Below the pieces are notes generated by a model. The model ran no database searches. It was given only the letters and a program-made list of their open reading frames with translations, and was not told the origin of the DNA. Shown one piece after another: positions 1-8,824 of a DNA stretch of 26,134 nt (positions are counted from its first letter, which is position 1; every line of letters begins with the position of its first letter). The stretch is from a virus, in IMG/VR virus record IMGVR_UViG_3300003872_000013, positions 1 to 26,134 of that record, one strand, 5' to 3'. Made by a program: the position numbers and the translations under genes.

Positions 1-363
1 GAAGAGTACCGTAAAAATGCTATTTGGAGACTTAATGATAACACTATGAAAGCGATTGATAAGCTTAAAGATGGTGATGGAAATTATCTTGTAACTAGTT
101 TTAGTGATGGCACAAAACCAACTATCAAAGGTTGTCCTATAGTTATTGATAGACATATGGCAGATTTAGGTACTAGCAACAAGTTTATTGTTCTTGGTGA
201 CTTTTCTTACTACCAAATTGCAGACCGTGGGGCTATGAATATTCAAAGACTTGATGAGTTATATGCTGGAACTGGTATGGTAGGTTTTCAAGTAACTGTT
301 CGTGTTGATGGAAAAATCACACTCAGTGAAGCATTTAATGTAGGAAAAAATTCGGATGGATAA
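1..363 (+). CDS. HK97-fold major capsid protein, C-terminal part (5' end outside window)
   Basis: The reading frame is open from base 1 and codes for about 120 residues before the stop. The C-terminal part of HK97-type capsid proteins is recognisable: a GCPIVI strand segment, then MADLGTSNKFIVLGDF and YQIADRGAMNIQRLDE, which correspond to the conserved 'gD...Y.i.dR.g' segment of the family, and a final VDGKITLSEAF strand. The protein would form the icosahedral head shell. It is followed directly by head-tail joining genes, the usual order in siphophages. A methionine at base 46 is internal and not a start. The N-terminal delta domain or protease cannot be judged because that part is missing. 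The assignment to the fold is firm; the subfamily is not. Confidence 0.85.
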   Translation, partial: EEYRKNAIWRLNDNTMKAIDKLKDGDGNYLVTSFSDGTKPTIKGCPIVIDRHMADLGTSNKFIVLGDFSYYQIADRGAMNIQRLDELYAGTGMVGFQVTVRVDGKITLSEAFNVGKNSDG

Positions 364-730
364 GATGATTAAACTTATTTTATTACAGCACCTCTCTGGT
401 GCTAAAGGAAGTTTTGCAGTAGGGGAGAGTGTTACAGTTGATGATGCAACTGCTCTTCGCTACATTAAAAAAGGTATAGCAAAGCCAAAAACAGAAAAAG
501 AGTTACAAACTTTTATGCAAAGGGCGCATGATATTGAAAATGAAATTGCAAGAAAAGAGGCTGAGGCTAAGGCTATTTTAGAATCAGACAAACTCAAAGT
601 GGAGTTAAAATCACTTTATACTCAGGTTGTTATCAAAGAAGCTGAATTTCTTGGTGTTGTTCTGAGCGATGAAGAGATAGTGGGAGAGATTGAAACTCTT
701 GGATTACGAGTAAAGAAAAAAGAGGAGTAG
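356..730 (+). CDS. small head-region protein, unknown function
   Basis: This 124-residue protein overlaps the end of the capsid gene by 8 bases. AGGAAA at 342-347 is a fitting ribosome site for the ATG at 356; a second ATG lies three codons on. The first ~40 residues form a small beta-rich unit (ILLQHLSGAKGSFAVGESV, then DATALRYIKKGIAKP), a pattern common in short proteins next to phage capsid genes. The rest is a charged helix rich in Lys and Glu, probably a coiled coil. Position between capsid and connector genes suggests a head accessory or joining role, but the sequence alone does not identify it. Confidence 0.75.
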   Translation: MDKMIKLILLQHLSGAKGSFAVGESVTVDDATALRYIKKGIAKPKTEKELQTFMQRAHDIENEIARKEAEAKAILESDKLKVELKSLYTQVVIKEAEFLGVVLSDEEIVGEIETLGLRVKKKEE

Positions 731-734
731 AATC

Positions 735-1280
735 ATGCAAATAGTTCAAACAGTAGTACCAGCTTCAACATCTGTTTCACTTATAGATGCAAAAGCATTT
801 TTGAGAATTTTGCACAGCGATGATGATGCTCTTATTACAGACATTATAAAGTCAGTAGAAGAGCATACTCAAAATATATTAAACAGACAGTTAGAGGTGG
901 CAACTTATGAACTATATACAGATGATTTTATATCTAAATTACCGAAAAATCCCATAATAGAAGTTTTAAAAATTGAGTACATGGGTGCTGATGGTGTTTA
1001 TGTTGAGCTTGATAGTTCTACTTACTATCTTTATGAGAGGGATGGTATAGGGTACATAAGCTATTCAGAAGTTCCAACATTTAAAGAGCATCAAAAAGCG
1101 ATTAAGATAACTTTTTCTTGTGGATATGCAGAAGTTCCATCTGCTATAAAATCTTATATGAAAGTGAAAATAGCAACTTACTATGAAAACCGTGAGGAGT
1201 TTGTAATAGGCACTATCACTTCTGATTTTAAAGATGGTTTTATAAGTGATCTTCTTAAACCATATAGGATTATACCATGA
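735..1280 (+). CDS. head-tail connector protein, gp6-like
   Basis: This 181-residue protein resembles the gp6-like head-tail connector family. The N-terminal part, SVSLIDAKAFLRILHSDDDALITDII followed by a helix ending in ILNRQLEVATYELY, matches the family layout in which a 'dlk.hLri..d.dD.li..li.aA...ie..l.r.l' helix pair comes first. The C-terminal half is beta-rich. Such proteins form a ring below the portal and link head to tail. It starts 5 bases after the upstream stop and its last codons overlap the next gene (ATGA at 1277), so the head-joining genes are translationally coupled. Confidence 0.8.
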   Translation: MQIVQTVVPASTSVSLIDAKAFLRILHSDDDALITDIIKSVEEHTQNILNRQLEVATYELYTDDFISKLPKNPIIEVLKIEYMGADGVYVELDSSTYYLYERDGIGYISYSEVPTFKEHQKAIKITFSCGYAEVPSAIKSYMKVKIATYYENREEFVIGTITSDFKDGFISDLLKPYRIIP

Positions 1281-1591
1281 GAAGTGGAAATCTAAAGCAT
1301 AAGATAATAATACAGACTTATTCTGGACCACAGGATGATTTTGGAGAGGTTACTAAAGGGTGGAGTGATTTTGAAATGGCTTACGCTTCTATAACTCCAC
1401 TTAGTGCTAAAGAGTTTTTTAAAGCTGGTACACATAATGAGGTGTCGCACAAGATAATAATTCGTTTTATTCCTGGGATTATCCCTAAGATGAGAATTGT
1501 ATTTGACACTCGTATTTTTAACATTGAAAGTGTTTTAAATATTCGTGAAGAGAATAGAAGCTTGCAGTTAATCTGTACGGAGTTTGTTTAG
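1277..1591 (+). CDS. head closure / head-tail adaptor protein (SPP1 gp16-like)
   Basis: At 104 residues this is the normal size for the phage head-tail adaptor family. It opens with MRSGNLKHKIIIQ, the typical 'mr.G.l.hrI.iq' start, continues with a GEVTKGW segment, a conserved A-I-P-L-x-A-K-E segment, and a small beta-barrel end (HKIIIRFIPGI, VFDTRIFNIESV). The protein closes the connector after DNA packaging. Its start overlaps the preceding stop by 4 bases and the next gene begins at the base after its own stop. Confidence 0.85.
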   Translation: MRSGNLKHKIIIQTYSGPQDDFGEVTKGWSDFEMAYASITPLSAKEFFKAGTHNEVSHKIIIRFIPGIIPKMRIVFDTRIFNIESVLNIREENRSLQLICTEFV

Positions 1592-2122
1592 ATGAGTGAA
1601 GTTTTAGGGATGGAAGAGTTGCTAAAAAACTTAAAAACACTTCCTGAGAAAGTACAAAAAAGAGTGCTTGTCGGTGCTGTTCGTGCTGCTGCAAAGCCTA
1701 TTGTAAAAGAGGCTAAGGCTCTTGTGCCGGTTGAGCATGGTGTGCTTAAAAAAAGTATCGGAGTAACCAAGTTTGAAACTCGCAAGAAGTCACTTGTGTG
1801 GTTTCAGGTGTCTCCAAGAGTTGAAAAATATAGGTTAAAAGCTCAAGATATGGATAACGGAAAAAATGTTGTACTAACAATGCAACAGAGTCCATTTTAT
1901 GGGTATTTTGTCGAATTTGGAACTTATGCCAAGCTCGACCATCCTCTCCTTAAACCAAGAAGTGGTAAAAGAGCAAAAAGAAGAGCTGCCATTGTCGCAA
2001 AAGGTGGTGGGATTAAGCCACACCCTTTTATGCGACCTGCTTTTGAGCGCGAGGGCGATAAGGCTATTGCCGCTTTGAAAGAATACATGGCAAAAAGACT
2101 TGATAAGGAGCTTGCAAAATGA
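1592..2122 (+). CDS. HK97 gp10-family tail component
   Basis: This 176-residue protein begins with a helix, MEELLKNLKTLPEKVQKRV, then VGAVRAAAKPIVKEAKALVPVEHGVLKKSI. That is the characteristic layout of HK97 gp10-like proteins ('l...l..a.....a...ak.lvPv.tG.Lk.sI'). The middle contains YGYFVEFGT and the end HPFMRPAFER, both family hallmarks (phage-tail neck proteins carry '...vefGt....a.PFlrPA'). It is thought to act at the head-tail interface or tail end. No gap separates it from the adaptor gene, and its 3' end overlaps the next start by 4 bases. Confidence 0.85.
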   Translation: MSEVLGMEELLKNLKTLPEKVQKRVLVGAVRAAAKPIVKEAKALVPVEHGVLKKSIGVTKFETRKKSLVWFQVSPRVEKYRLKAQDMDNGKNVVLTMQQSPFYGYFVEFGTYAKLDHPLLKPRSGKRAKRRAAIVAKGGGIKPHPFMRPAFEREGDKAIAALKEYMAKRLDKELAK

Positions 2123-2454
2123 TAGAAAAAGATTTGTATGCGGCACTCAAAAATGTTACACCAAATGCTTATCCTATGTTTTTGCCAGAGGATGCAGATT
2201 TTCCTGCTATCACTTATCAAGTTATTTTTGATGGTGCAAATCAATCTTTTAATGAAGGAGAAGTTCTTAGTAGAGATGTTCGTTTTCAAATCGATATATT
2301 TTCTAAGAGTTATGGAGAATCTAAGCGCCTTAAAGACTTAGTGATTAATGAAGTGATTGGATTAGGGGGAGGATCTATTTCCTCTTATGACCTCTATGAA
2401 GATGAATTGCAGCTGCATAGACAGCTAATTGATATAAAATTTAGAAGGATTTAA
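2119..2454 (+). CDS. tail completion / terminator protein (DUF3168-like)
   Basis: This 111-residue protein starts with a helix and then YPMFLPEDADFPAITYQVIF, the 'vyp...p..a.fPyi.y..i' segment typical of DUF3168 and related tail-completion proteins. A DVRFQIDIFSKSYGESKRLKDLV segment follows, as in family members ('...v.v.vws.....a..l...v'). These proteins cap the tail tube and join it to the connector. The ATGA overlap with the gp10-like gene and the position directly before the tail tube gene support the assignment. Confidence 0.8.
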   Translation: MIEKDLYAALKNVTPNAYPMFLPEDADFPAITYQVIFDGANQSFNEGEVLSRDVRFQIDIFSKSYGESKRLKDLVINEVIGLGGGSISSYDLYEDELQLHRQLIDIKFRRI

Positions 2455-2456
2455 TT

Positions 2457-2870
2457 ATGAGTATTAAAACTATTGGGAACATTGTGCGTGCAAATTCAAA
2501 AGTTGTTGGTGAAATAGAGTCTCTTGGTGACATTTCAAGAAAAAAAGCCGTCAAAGAGTATAAATCTATAAACTCTGGAAATATTGTTGTTGTTGATGGC
2601 ATTGCAACTGTTGACCCTATATCTATTGGTGTTTTGTATGACCCAGCAGATGCAAATGGTGCAGGAGAGCTTGAGAGTGCATTTATTAATAACACTTCTA
2701 TTCCATTTGAGATAGAACTTTCAGACAAGGGAGACAATAATGGAACAACATACAAATGGGATTTGGTAGTTATTAGTGAATTTAAGCAAACGCAAGAGGC
2801 AGAGGGTGCTGTTTTGGCAAACTTTACTGTAAATCCAAATGGTCTTCCAGCTGTAACGGCGGCTTCATAA
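2457..2870 (+). CDS. major tail (tail tube) protein
   Basis: This 137-residue, beta-rich protein lies between the tail terminator and the assembly chaperones, which is where siphophages place the tail tube gene. Its C-terminal part (YKWDLVVISEFKQTQEAEGAVLANFTVNPNG) resembles the end of tail-tube domains. Strands alternate with Gly/Asp turns; no signal peptide or membrane segment is seen. No tail sheath gene follows, so the tail is of the long non-contractile type. The role rests on position and overall pattern rather than a diagnostic motif. Confidence 0.7.
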   Translation: MSIKTIGNIVRANSKVVGEIESLGDISRKKAVKEYKSINSGNIVVVDGIATVDPISIGVLYDPADANGAGELESAFINNTSIPFEIELSDKGDNNGTTYKWDLVVISEFKQTQEAEGAVLANFTVNPNGLPAVTAAS

Positions 2871-2871
2871 T

Positions 2872-3357
2872 ATGAAAATTCAACTTAATTATAAAATTGA
2901 CATTGAAGTCAAAGAGTCAAACAAAACAAAAGAGAAACTCTCTATATTTTTTAGAGAATTTACTCTTGATGAGAAAGCAAAGCAAAAATTAAAAGAGAAA
3001 CAGTTTGTAGATATTTTTAAAAAAGTACAGAAAATAATTAACAAACAAAATACTCTTGGTAAAAAAGCTGAGCTCTATGAACTCGCTGGAAAATATGAAA
3101 GCTCTTTATCTGTACTTGAGAAAAAAGAGAAACTTGAAGAGGAAGCTGATGCACTGTTTTCAAATTTAGAAGAGATTGGTGGAGAGGACCAGGATGCTTT
3201 TGCAGAAGAGTTGTCAAAAAATAGATTTAATATGCTTATAAGTGGAAAAGATAAAGAAAAGCTTGAGACATACGCAGAGATAAAAGGCTATGCAGCACTT
3301 ATGCGTGATTTAGATATTGCTAAGGTTGAGTTGGAAAAAAAGCAGTTTGGAGAATAG
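2872..3357 (+). CDS. tail assembly chaperone, short (G-type) product
   Basis: The unshifted product is 161 residues: a beta start (KIQLNYKIDIEVKES) followed by long charged helices. It sits between tail tube and tape measure, the standard place of the lambda G-type chaperone that coats the tape measure during tail assembly. Near its end the frame contains GAA AAA AAG (3334-3342), a slippery site, and it terminates at TAG 3355-3357, four codons past the slip. The longer product made by frameshifting is listed separately. Confidence 0.75.
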   Translation: MKIQLNYKIDIEVKESNKTKEKLSIFFREFTLDEKAKQKLKEKQFVDIFKKVQKIINKQNTLGKKAELYELAGKYESSLSVLEKKEKLEEEADALFSNLEEIGGEDQDAFAEELSKNRFNMLISGKDKEKLETYAEIKGYAALMRDLDIAKVELEKKQFGE

Positions 3358-3668
3358 CAAGAGCATTAAGAGAACATAATGCAAAAATAAATCTTCAATA
3401 TTTTGAAAAAGTGCTAGCAAATGTTGCTGTTGATTGCGAATACAATTATAGTGCTATGGGGAAAGCTGGATTTCTTTATGACTCAATGAAAGATAGTCTA
3501 AAGTGGAGAAAGTTGAGTGTTAAGTATTACATAAAACTTGTTTCACAAATAGGACAAATTCTTTCAATGAGTGAAGAAGATTATAAAAAAGAGAAAGCAA
3601 AAGTTATGAAAATAAATGCTGAATTAACAGCTCAAGCTTTTAAAAGTGCGTTTGGAGATGGTAAATGA
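2872..3668 (+). CDS. tail assembly chaperone, -1 frameshifted (GT-type) product
   Basis: Reading shifts by -1 at A_AAA_AAG (3336-3342) and continues in the frame that ends at 3666-3668, giving about 265 residues. After the slip the protein reads AVWRIARALREHN and later LKWRKLSVKYYIKLVSQIGQ, a helical T domain. The downstream frame is closed by stops at 3306, 3321 and 3327 and becomes open only at 3330, just ahead of the slip. It has no convincing independent start: the GTG at 3411 lacks a ribosome site. In lambda, G and GT are made in a fixed ratio this way and the T part recruits the tube protein. The ratio here cannot be read from sequence. Confidence 0.75.
3336..3342 (+). promoter_or_regulatory. 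-1 programmed ribosomal frameshift site A_AAA_AAG
   Basis: In the upstream frame the codons are GAA AAA AAG, so the slippery heptamer is A AAA AAG, the same heptamer as in E. coli dnaX. An SD-like TAAGG lies at 3321-3325, ten bases upstream of the heptamer, a spacing that stimulates dnaX frameshifting. No obvious downstream hairpin was found. Confidence 0.8.
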
Positions 3669-6600
3669 GTTACAAAGCAGGAAGTGTTGTTATCGATATA
3701 AAAGCTGATACTGCAAAGCTTGTCAGTGGAATGGAAAAAGCTGAAAAGACAGTATCTAGAAGTGTCAATAATATGAAAAATGCTATTATCTCACTTGCCT
3801 CTGCATATGCCGGTTTCTCAGGTGTTGAAAAACTATTGAGAACTGGTATGGCATTTAACAAAAATATGGAAGACTCAATAGCAGGTCTTACAGCTCTAAC
3901 AGTAGCTACATCATCAAACACTTCTGCAATGGGTAAACATTTAACTATTGCAGAGAAGTATAATTTAGCACAAAAAGAGGCAGTGAAGACTGCACAAGAC
4001 CTTCTTGCTATAAACTCACAAACACCACACTCATTAGAGCAAACAACAGAAATCTATAAAACTATGTATGTCTCAATGAAAAAGGCAGGTGCATCAGAAA
4101 AAGACATGATAGACATGACAAAGCTTTTGAGTGTTGCTGCAAACGCAGGTAATGTCGAGTTTAACCAACTTTTAGCAGGTGTCGATGGACTTGCAACTGG
4201 TACAGTGTTGGCAAATAGTGATTTAGGTAGATTTTTAAACTCTTTAGGTTTGACAAATAAAGCTTTGAAAAATACTAAAGATGTAGTAGGTTTGGTAAAA
4301 AGTAAACTAGGTCAATTAAAAGTTCTTGATACTATGACTGTAGCAGTATCGAATTTTGATACTGCATGGACTCAATTAGCAGGGTTATTAACTCAAGATA
4401 TTTTTGATATTTCAAAGAATAATATAAAAAGTTTTACAAAAGATGTAGTGACATTAAAAGATGAATGGCACTCTTATCTAATGCAATTTAAAGAAGTTGG
4501 GGATATTAATAATATCAATGATTTAAATTTGAAATTAATTCAATTAATTAGAGAACGAGATAATATCTTAACAAAAGGACTTTTAGGAAATACACTATTA
4601 GCTAATAAAAAAGCAAAGAAATATATACAGTATGAAATTGATGTACTAAATTTAAAAAAAGAAACACTTAAACATCAAGATAAACTGCTTAAACAAAAAA
4701 ATAAAGTTGAAGAAGACTTAAAAAAAGAGAGTGCATTAGCAAAACAGATAAATTCTCTTTTAAACATACAATCATCAGCAAAAGACAAAATAAATGCAAA
4801 ATATAGCAAATATAAAGATTTAGTAAATACAACTTATAAATATGAATCAAGTAAGATTGTTCAAATTCATAAGTTAGATGTATGGAGAGCTAAAGCATTA
4901 TTAAATTACCAGCAAAAAGCCAAAGACCTTTATCTATCAATAATGGGAACAGACTACGATAAGTGGCTAAAAGATACAAGCGATAAAATGGCAGAACTTG
5001 CAGGGAGTGGGGCTTTTACAAACAAACAGTTGCGTGGTTTATTGGATACAATGCAACAAGACTATAGTATTGACCTAACTGTAAAAGGGCTTGATGATGC
5101 TAATTCTCAAATGCAGTCTATGCTTGATTCTCAAATAGCATTAGCACAAAGCGGAATGAACTGGGGAAACAGCTTAACTGGTACAGCTAAAGACATAGCA
5201 AACATATCAAAATCACTCACAAACCTTGATGTAGGAAAGTTAAAATACAATAAGGCTGATATTAAATTACAAAATGATTATGCAAAATCATGGTTAAAAT
5301 TAGAAAAACAGAGATTACCAGCTAGTGAAAAGCTAATAAAGCAAAAAGCCTTGTCTACAAAATTCACTAAAGAACAGAAGGCTCTTAATGAAAGCAAAAC
5401 CAGTGCAGAAATAAAAGGTTATGCTGATTTAGCAGGTAGTATGTCTGGCTTTTATGAAGCAGGTTCAGCACAAGCAAAAGCTTTCCAAGCAATACAAGCT
5501 ACACTCGGTATTGTGAATGGTATTACAGCAATACAAGGTGCTTGGGCTTCTGCACCATTCCCTGCTAATATTCCTGCCGTGGTTGCCACAACAGCAGCAA
5601 TGCTTCCAAATATAGCAATGTTGTCTCAATTAGGTGGCTCAGGTGGAGCTTCTGGTGGAGCATCTGCTCCGTCTCGTTCAGATGTATATAAACAAAAGTC
5701 AGAAACTTACCTAGATAACACTAAGCCAATCACAGATAGACTTGATAGGCAGATAGAGTTACTCCAAGCGATTAGTGGTTATGGTGGTAGTGCTGTTGCT
5801 AAACAGTTGGAGTCTGCAAGTAAAACTTACTCTATTCAATCTAAGGCTGATGCTATTGATAGTCTTGGTAAGATTGGTAAGGATTTTTATGCACTTACAC
5901 CAGGAACTGATGATGGGTTAGGTGCATACCCTAAAAAAATGAATGGGTATCATATAGGCTCATACCAAAGCGATACAGACGATATGGCAGAATACTTTAC
6001 AGACTCAAATAATAAAGTACATTTTGCTAAAAATGGTGGTTATTCTATAGACGGCAACAATGCTAAACTTGAAAGACTAAAAAAACTTTATGGTAATGCA
6101 ATAAATGCCGAGCATGTTACATTAAGCACCCCTACATCTTCTTATGGTTCTTCTGATGGTGATGTCAGAAATGACTCTTGGCAAGCAACTTTAAATGAGA
6201 AATACTTAAGTAATCAATCAAATCAGATAGATTTCCTTAATAAGCTTAAAGCAAATGGAGACCTAGGTAATTTTGGCGTAACAGATCGAGAGTACAAAAA
6301 CATCATAAACAAAGCTGAAAAGACTTCTCATGATTTTGCAATGTCTATTATAGACTCTTACAAGACTGTGCTAGATGCAGGTAAAGATTTTAAAGAGAAG
6401 TATGATGCTCTTTATAATAACTTTTATCAGAAGAAACAGCTAAGCAAAGATACAAATACTGTTAATGACTTAAAAGGCTCTCAAAGCCTACATGAATATT
6501 TAAAGTCATCTATAGATGTATTAGATAAGATTACGAACAATCTTACTAAAGATAATATAGCTTTACTTAATTCAGAAGACCCTACAAAGCTTGCTGAAAA

Positions 6601-7864
6601 AGTTAAGCTTGAAAATGACTTGTCAAATGCTTATGGTGTTAGTGCTGTTACTATTATGGATAATAAAGATGCAATTTTAGCAGTAGCAGAAGCAACATCT
6701 AAGTCAAATGCAAATATGAAAGAGTTCAAAGACTCATTCAAAACACAAGACCAATTAGTACAAGACCAAGCTAATAAGTTAGGTGTAAATGTTGCAACAA
6801 CTCAAACACAGCTTATGGCTCTATTTGATAATCTCAAAGGTGGTGTTGGTGGTTTAACGGATGCTGAGAAAAGCTTCCTACTAGCAAATAAAGAACTTAT
6901 CCATGTAACAGTCGATAACACCAATAAAGTAAAACAGTTAGATAAAATATATAAGCTTACTCATAATGCTAGAGACTATGAGATTTATCAGAGGCAAAAA
7001 GTTTTAGATAAGATGGGGCGAGAAGATAAAGCTAGACAGAGGTATATAAACTTATTAGAGGACACAAAGAAAGCCAATGATGATGTTATAAAACAAGCAA
7101 AAGCAAATACATCAATCCTAAACTCTATTATTGACTCTTTAACAAGTAATATACTAAAGCTAGAAGTATCAGCAAACGGTTCAAAGTTCGCTTTACAAAA
7201 TTATTATGATTCAATGAGCAGTACATTAAATCTTTCAAAAACAAAAGATTATAAAGCTTATCAAGATAGTTTGAAAAAAACTATTTCTTATTCTAGTACA
7301 CTTTTTGATTCTAGTAATTTTAAAACTTCTAAAGACCAAAAGTATGCACAGATTGTAGCTGCTAGACAATTTAAAGCTATGAAAGACTCTGCAATCACCA
7401 AGGTAGATTACTTAAAGAAAATTGAAAACAGCCTTACTACTAAGTTAGACACAAGTAACTTATTATTAGGTTCACTAGGCGTAAAACTAGATGCTATAAA
7501 TGCAAGCATATTATCGCCAAAATTAACAGATACAAAATCAGACTCTACAGGCTTTAAAAGAGCAGGGATAGTACATGAAGATGAGTGTGTAACCCCTAGA
7601 TGGATGCTACACAAACGCCCTGAACTCTTTAACGCTCTTGAAGAAGCTAGAAATAGTAAAACATTTGCTACTGGTGGATTTACTTCTAACGCTACTAGAA
7701 TTAGTGTTAGCAATAACCAAGATGATGTAGTTGTTGAGCTTAAGAAACTTATTATATTAACAGAGAAACAAGCAAATGAGATACGAGAGCTTAAGAAAGA
7801 ATCTCTTGAACAGAGTGCATTGCTCGATGAAATAGCAGTGAATACGACAAGGAGAATAGTATGA
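3665..7864 (+). CDS. tail tape measure protein
   Basis: At 1,399 residues this is the largest protein in the window. Its ATG overlaps the chaperone stop, as usual for tape measures. The start (AGSVVIDIKADTAKLVSGMEKAEKTV) matches the common beginning of the family. It is followed by long Lys/Asn/Gln-rich helices, a hydrophobic Ala/Gly-rich stretch around residues 605-660 (membrane-active segment), then more coiled coil. Near residue 1300 it has AGIVHEDE...TPRWMLHKRPELFNALEEAR and FATGGF, which resembles the 'GGivhagE.v.P.w.v......f..le..R....fA.GG' end seen in many tape measures. By the usual rule of about 0.15 nm per residue the tail would be roughly 200 nm long (inference). Confidence 0.9.
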   Translation: MSYKAGSVVIDIKADTAKLVSGMEKAEKTVSRSVNNMKNAIISLASAYAGFSGVEKLLRTGMAFNKNMEDSIAGLTALTVATSSNTSAMGKHLTIAEKYNLAQKEAVKTAQDLLAINSQTPHSLEQTTEIYKTMYVSMKKAGASEKDMIDMTKLLSVAANAGNVEFNQLLAGVDGLATGTVLANSDLGRFLNSLGLTNKALKNTKDVVGLVKSKLGQLKVLDTMTVAVSNFDTAWTQLAGLLTQDIFDISKNNIKSFTKDVVTLKDEWHSYLMQFKEVGDINNINDLNLKLIQLIRERDNILTKGLLGNTLLANKKAKKYIQYEIDVLNLKKETLKHQDKLLKQKNKVEEDLKKESALAKQINSLLNIQSSAKDKINAKYSKYKDLVNTTYKYESSKIVQIHKLDVWRAKALLNYQQKAKDLYLSIMGTDYDKWLKDTSDKMAELAGSGAFTNKQLRGLLDTMQQDYSIDLTVKGLDDANSQMQSMLDSQIALAQSGMNWGNSLTGTAKDIANISKSLTNLDVGKLKYNKADIKLQNDYAKSWLKLEKQRLPASEKLIKQKALSTKFTKEQKALNESKTSAEIKGYADLAGSMSGFYEAGSAQAKAFQAIQATLGIVNGITAIQGAWASAPFPANIPAVVATTAAMLPNIAMLSQLGGSGGASGGASAPSRSDVYKQKSETYLDNTKPITDRLDRQIELLQAISGYGGSAVAKQLESASKTYSIQSKADAIDSLGKIGKDFYALTPGTDDGLGAYPKKMNGYHIGSYQSDTDDMAEYFTDSNNKVHFAKNGGYSIDGNNAKLERLKKLYGNAINAEHVTLSTPTSSYGSSDGDVRNDSWQATLNEKYLSNQSNQIDFLNKLKANGDLGNFGVTDREYKNIINKAEKTSHDFAMSIIDSYKTVLDAGKDFKEKYDALYNNFYQKKQLSKDTNTVNDLKGSQSLHEYLKSSIDVLDKITNNLTKDNIALLNSEDPTKLAEKVKLENDLSNAYGVSAVTIMDNKDAILAVAEATSKSNANMKEFKDSFKTQDQLVQDQANKLGVNVATTQTQLMALFDNLKGGVGGLTDAEKSFLLANKELIHVTVDNTNKVKQLDKIYKLTHNARDYEIYQRQKVLDKMGREDKARQRYINLLEDTKKANDDVIKQAKANTSILNSIIDSLTSNILKLEVSANGSKFALQNYYDSMSSTLNLSKTKDYKAYQDSLKKTISYSSTLFDSSNFKTSKDQKYAQIVAARQFKAMKDSAITKVDYLKKIENSLTTKLDTSNLLLGSLGVKLDAINASILSPKLTDTKSDSTGFKRAGIVHEDECVTPRWMLHKRPELFNALEEARNSKTFATGGFTSNATRISVSNNQDDVVVELKKLIILTEKQANEIRELKKESLEQSALLDEIAVNTTRRIV

Positions 7865-8805
7865 TAATAGCTCCACGAACTAAAGCAAACATATTAGATT
7901 CTAACATAGATGAGGAAGAGGCTGGGATAGCTGTCTATGATAGTTCTAAAGATGATTATACAACAGGGGATTTGGTGCAAGTAAAAGCCCCTTATTATAG
8001 AAAATACGAGGCAATTCAAGCAGTTCCAAAAGGGGATGATAATGCATTAGCTAAACCAGAGAATGATGTGAATCCTGTAACAGGTATAGGTACATATTGG
8101 TTTGATAGAGGGGCTACAAACTACATGAGAGCTTTTGATGAGCTTGGGAGTAGCAAATGTTCTAATAGTGACGAGATTTACTACAAATTTGGTATTTCCG
8201 ACAGTGATGTTTTGATGATAGACGCTATAGAAAATGTAAAGACAATACGAGTAATTGTTACAAAGAATGATGATGACTCTACTGTTGTATTTGATAAGAC
8301 TTTTGATATTGCTTTTAGGGATGTTTATGATTGGCAAGATTGGACTTATGCACCTACTGAGTATAGACGAAGTTTCTTTGTGCTTTTACCTCTTGTTTAT
8401 GATGCAACACTTGAAGTTTATATTAACAATCCTGATAATGTCGTAGCAGTAGGGCATATAGCGTATGGTAGAAGTAAAAACTTTGGATTGACACTGATTG
8501 AACCAAACCCTACTTCAAGTATGAGAGGTGTTACATCAAAGTCACGAGATAGATTTGGAAATATAATCACAAGAAGAAAGGCAAGATATAAAAGAATGTC
8601 TATCTCATGTATTATAGATAGTTTTGCTATTGACATCATCCAAAACAGACTAAACGACTTAGCAGATACTCCTGCAATATTTGTTGGAGATGAGAGAGAT
8701 GGTGGATATAAAGCGTTGCTCATTTATGGAGAGTTGAAAGACCATGATATGCCGATAAGTGTAGCTAAGACTACATACCAACTCCAAGTAGAGGGGTATT
8801 TATAA
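7861..8805 (+). CDS. distal-tail (Dit-like) minor tail protein, tentative
   Basis: This 314-residue protein overlaps the tape measure stop by ATGA. It is beta-rich throughout. The N-terminal part (DDYTTGDLVQVKAPYYRKYEAIQAVPKG) looks like a carbohydrate-binding-type module found in fibre proteins. The C-terminal part (SISCIIDSFAIDIIQNRLNDLADTPAIFVGDE) resembles baseplate or distal-tail proteins. Its place between tape measure and fibre genes fits a tail-tip hub. No recognisable lambda L, K or J homologue follows, so this short protein may carry much of the tip. The assignment is by position and fold impression. Confidence 0.55.
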   Translation: MIIAPRTKANILDSNIDEEEAGIAVYDSSKDDYTTGDLVQVKAPYYRKYEAIQAVPKGDDNALAKPENDVNPVTGIGTYWFDRGATNYMRAFDELGSSKCSNSDEIYYKFGISDSDVLMIDAIENVKTIRVIVTKNDDDSTVVFDKTFDIAFRDVYDWQDWTYAPTEYRRSFFVLLPLVYDATLEVYINNPDNVVAVGHIAYGRSKNFGLTLIEPNPTSSMRGVTSKSRDRFGNIITRRKARYKRMSISCIIDSFAIDIIQNRLNDLADTPAIFVGDERDGGYKALLIYGELKDHDMPISVAKTTYQLQVEGYL

Positions 8806-8824
8806 TGAGAAAAGGAGAGAGATA

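Noticed and set aside
1065-2289. Long open frames on the minus strand across the head genes
   Set aside because: They lie opposite well-recognised head-tail genes, have no ribosome sites and give protein sequences without sensible composition.
3411-3668. Independent gene starting at GTG 3411
   Set aside because: No ribosome site and no gap; the frame is open back to the slippery site and is explained as the T part of the frameshifted chaperone.
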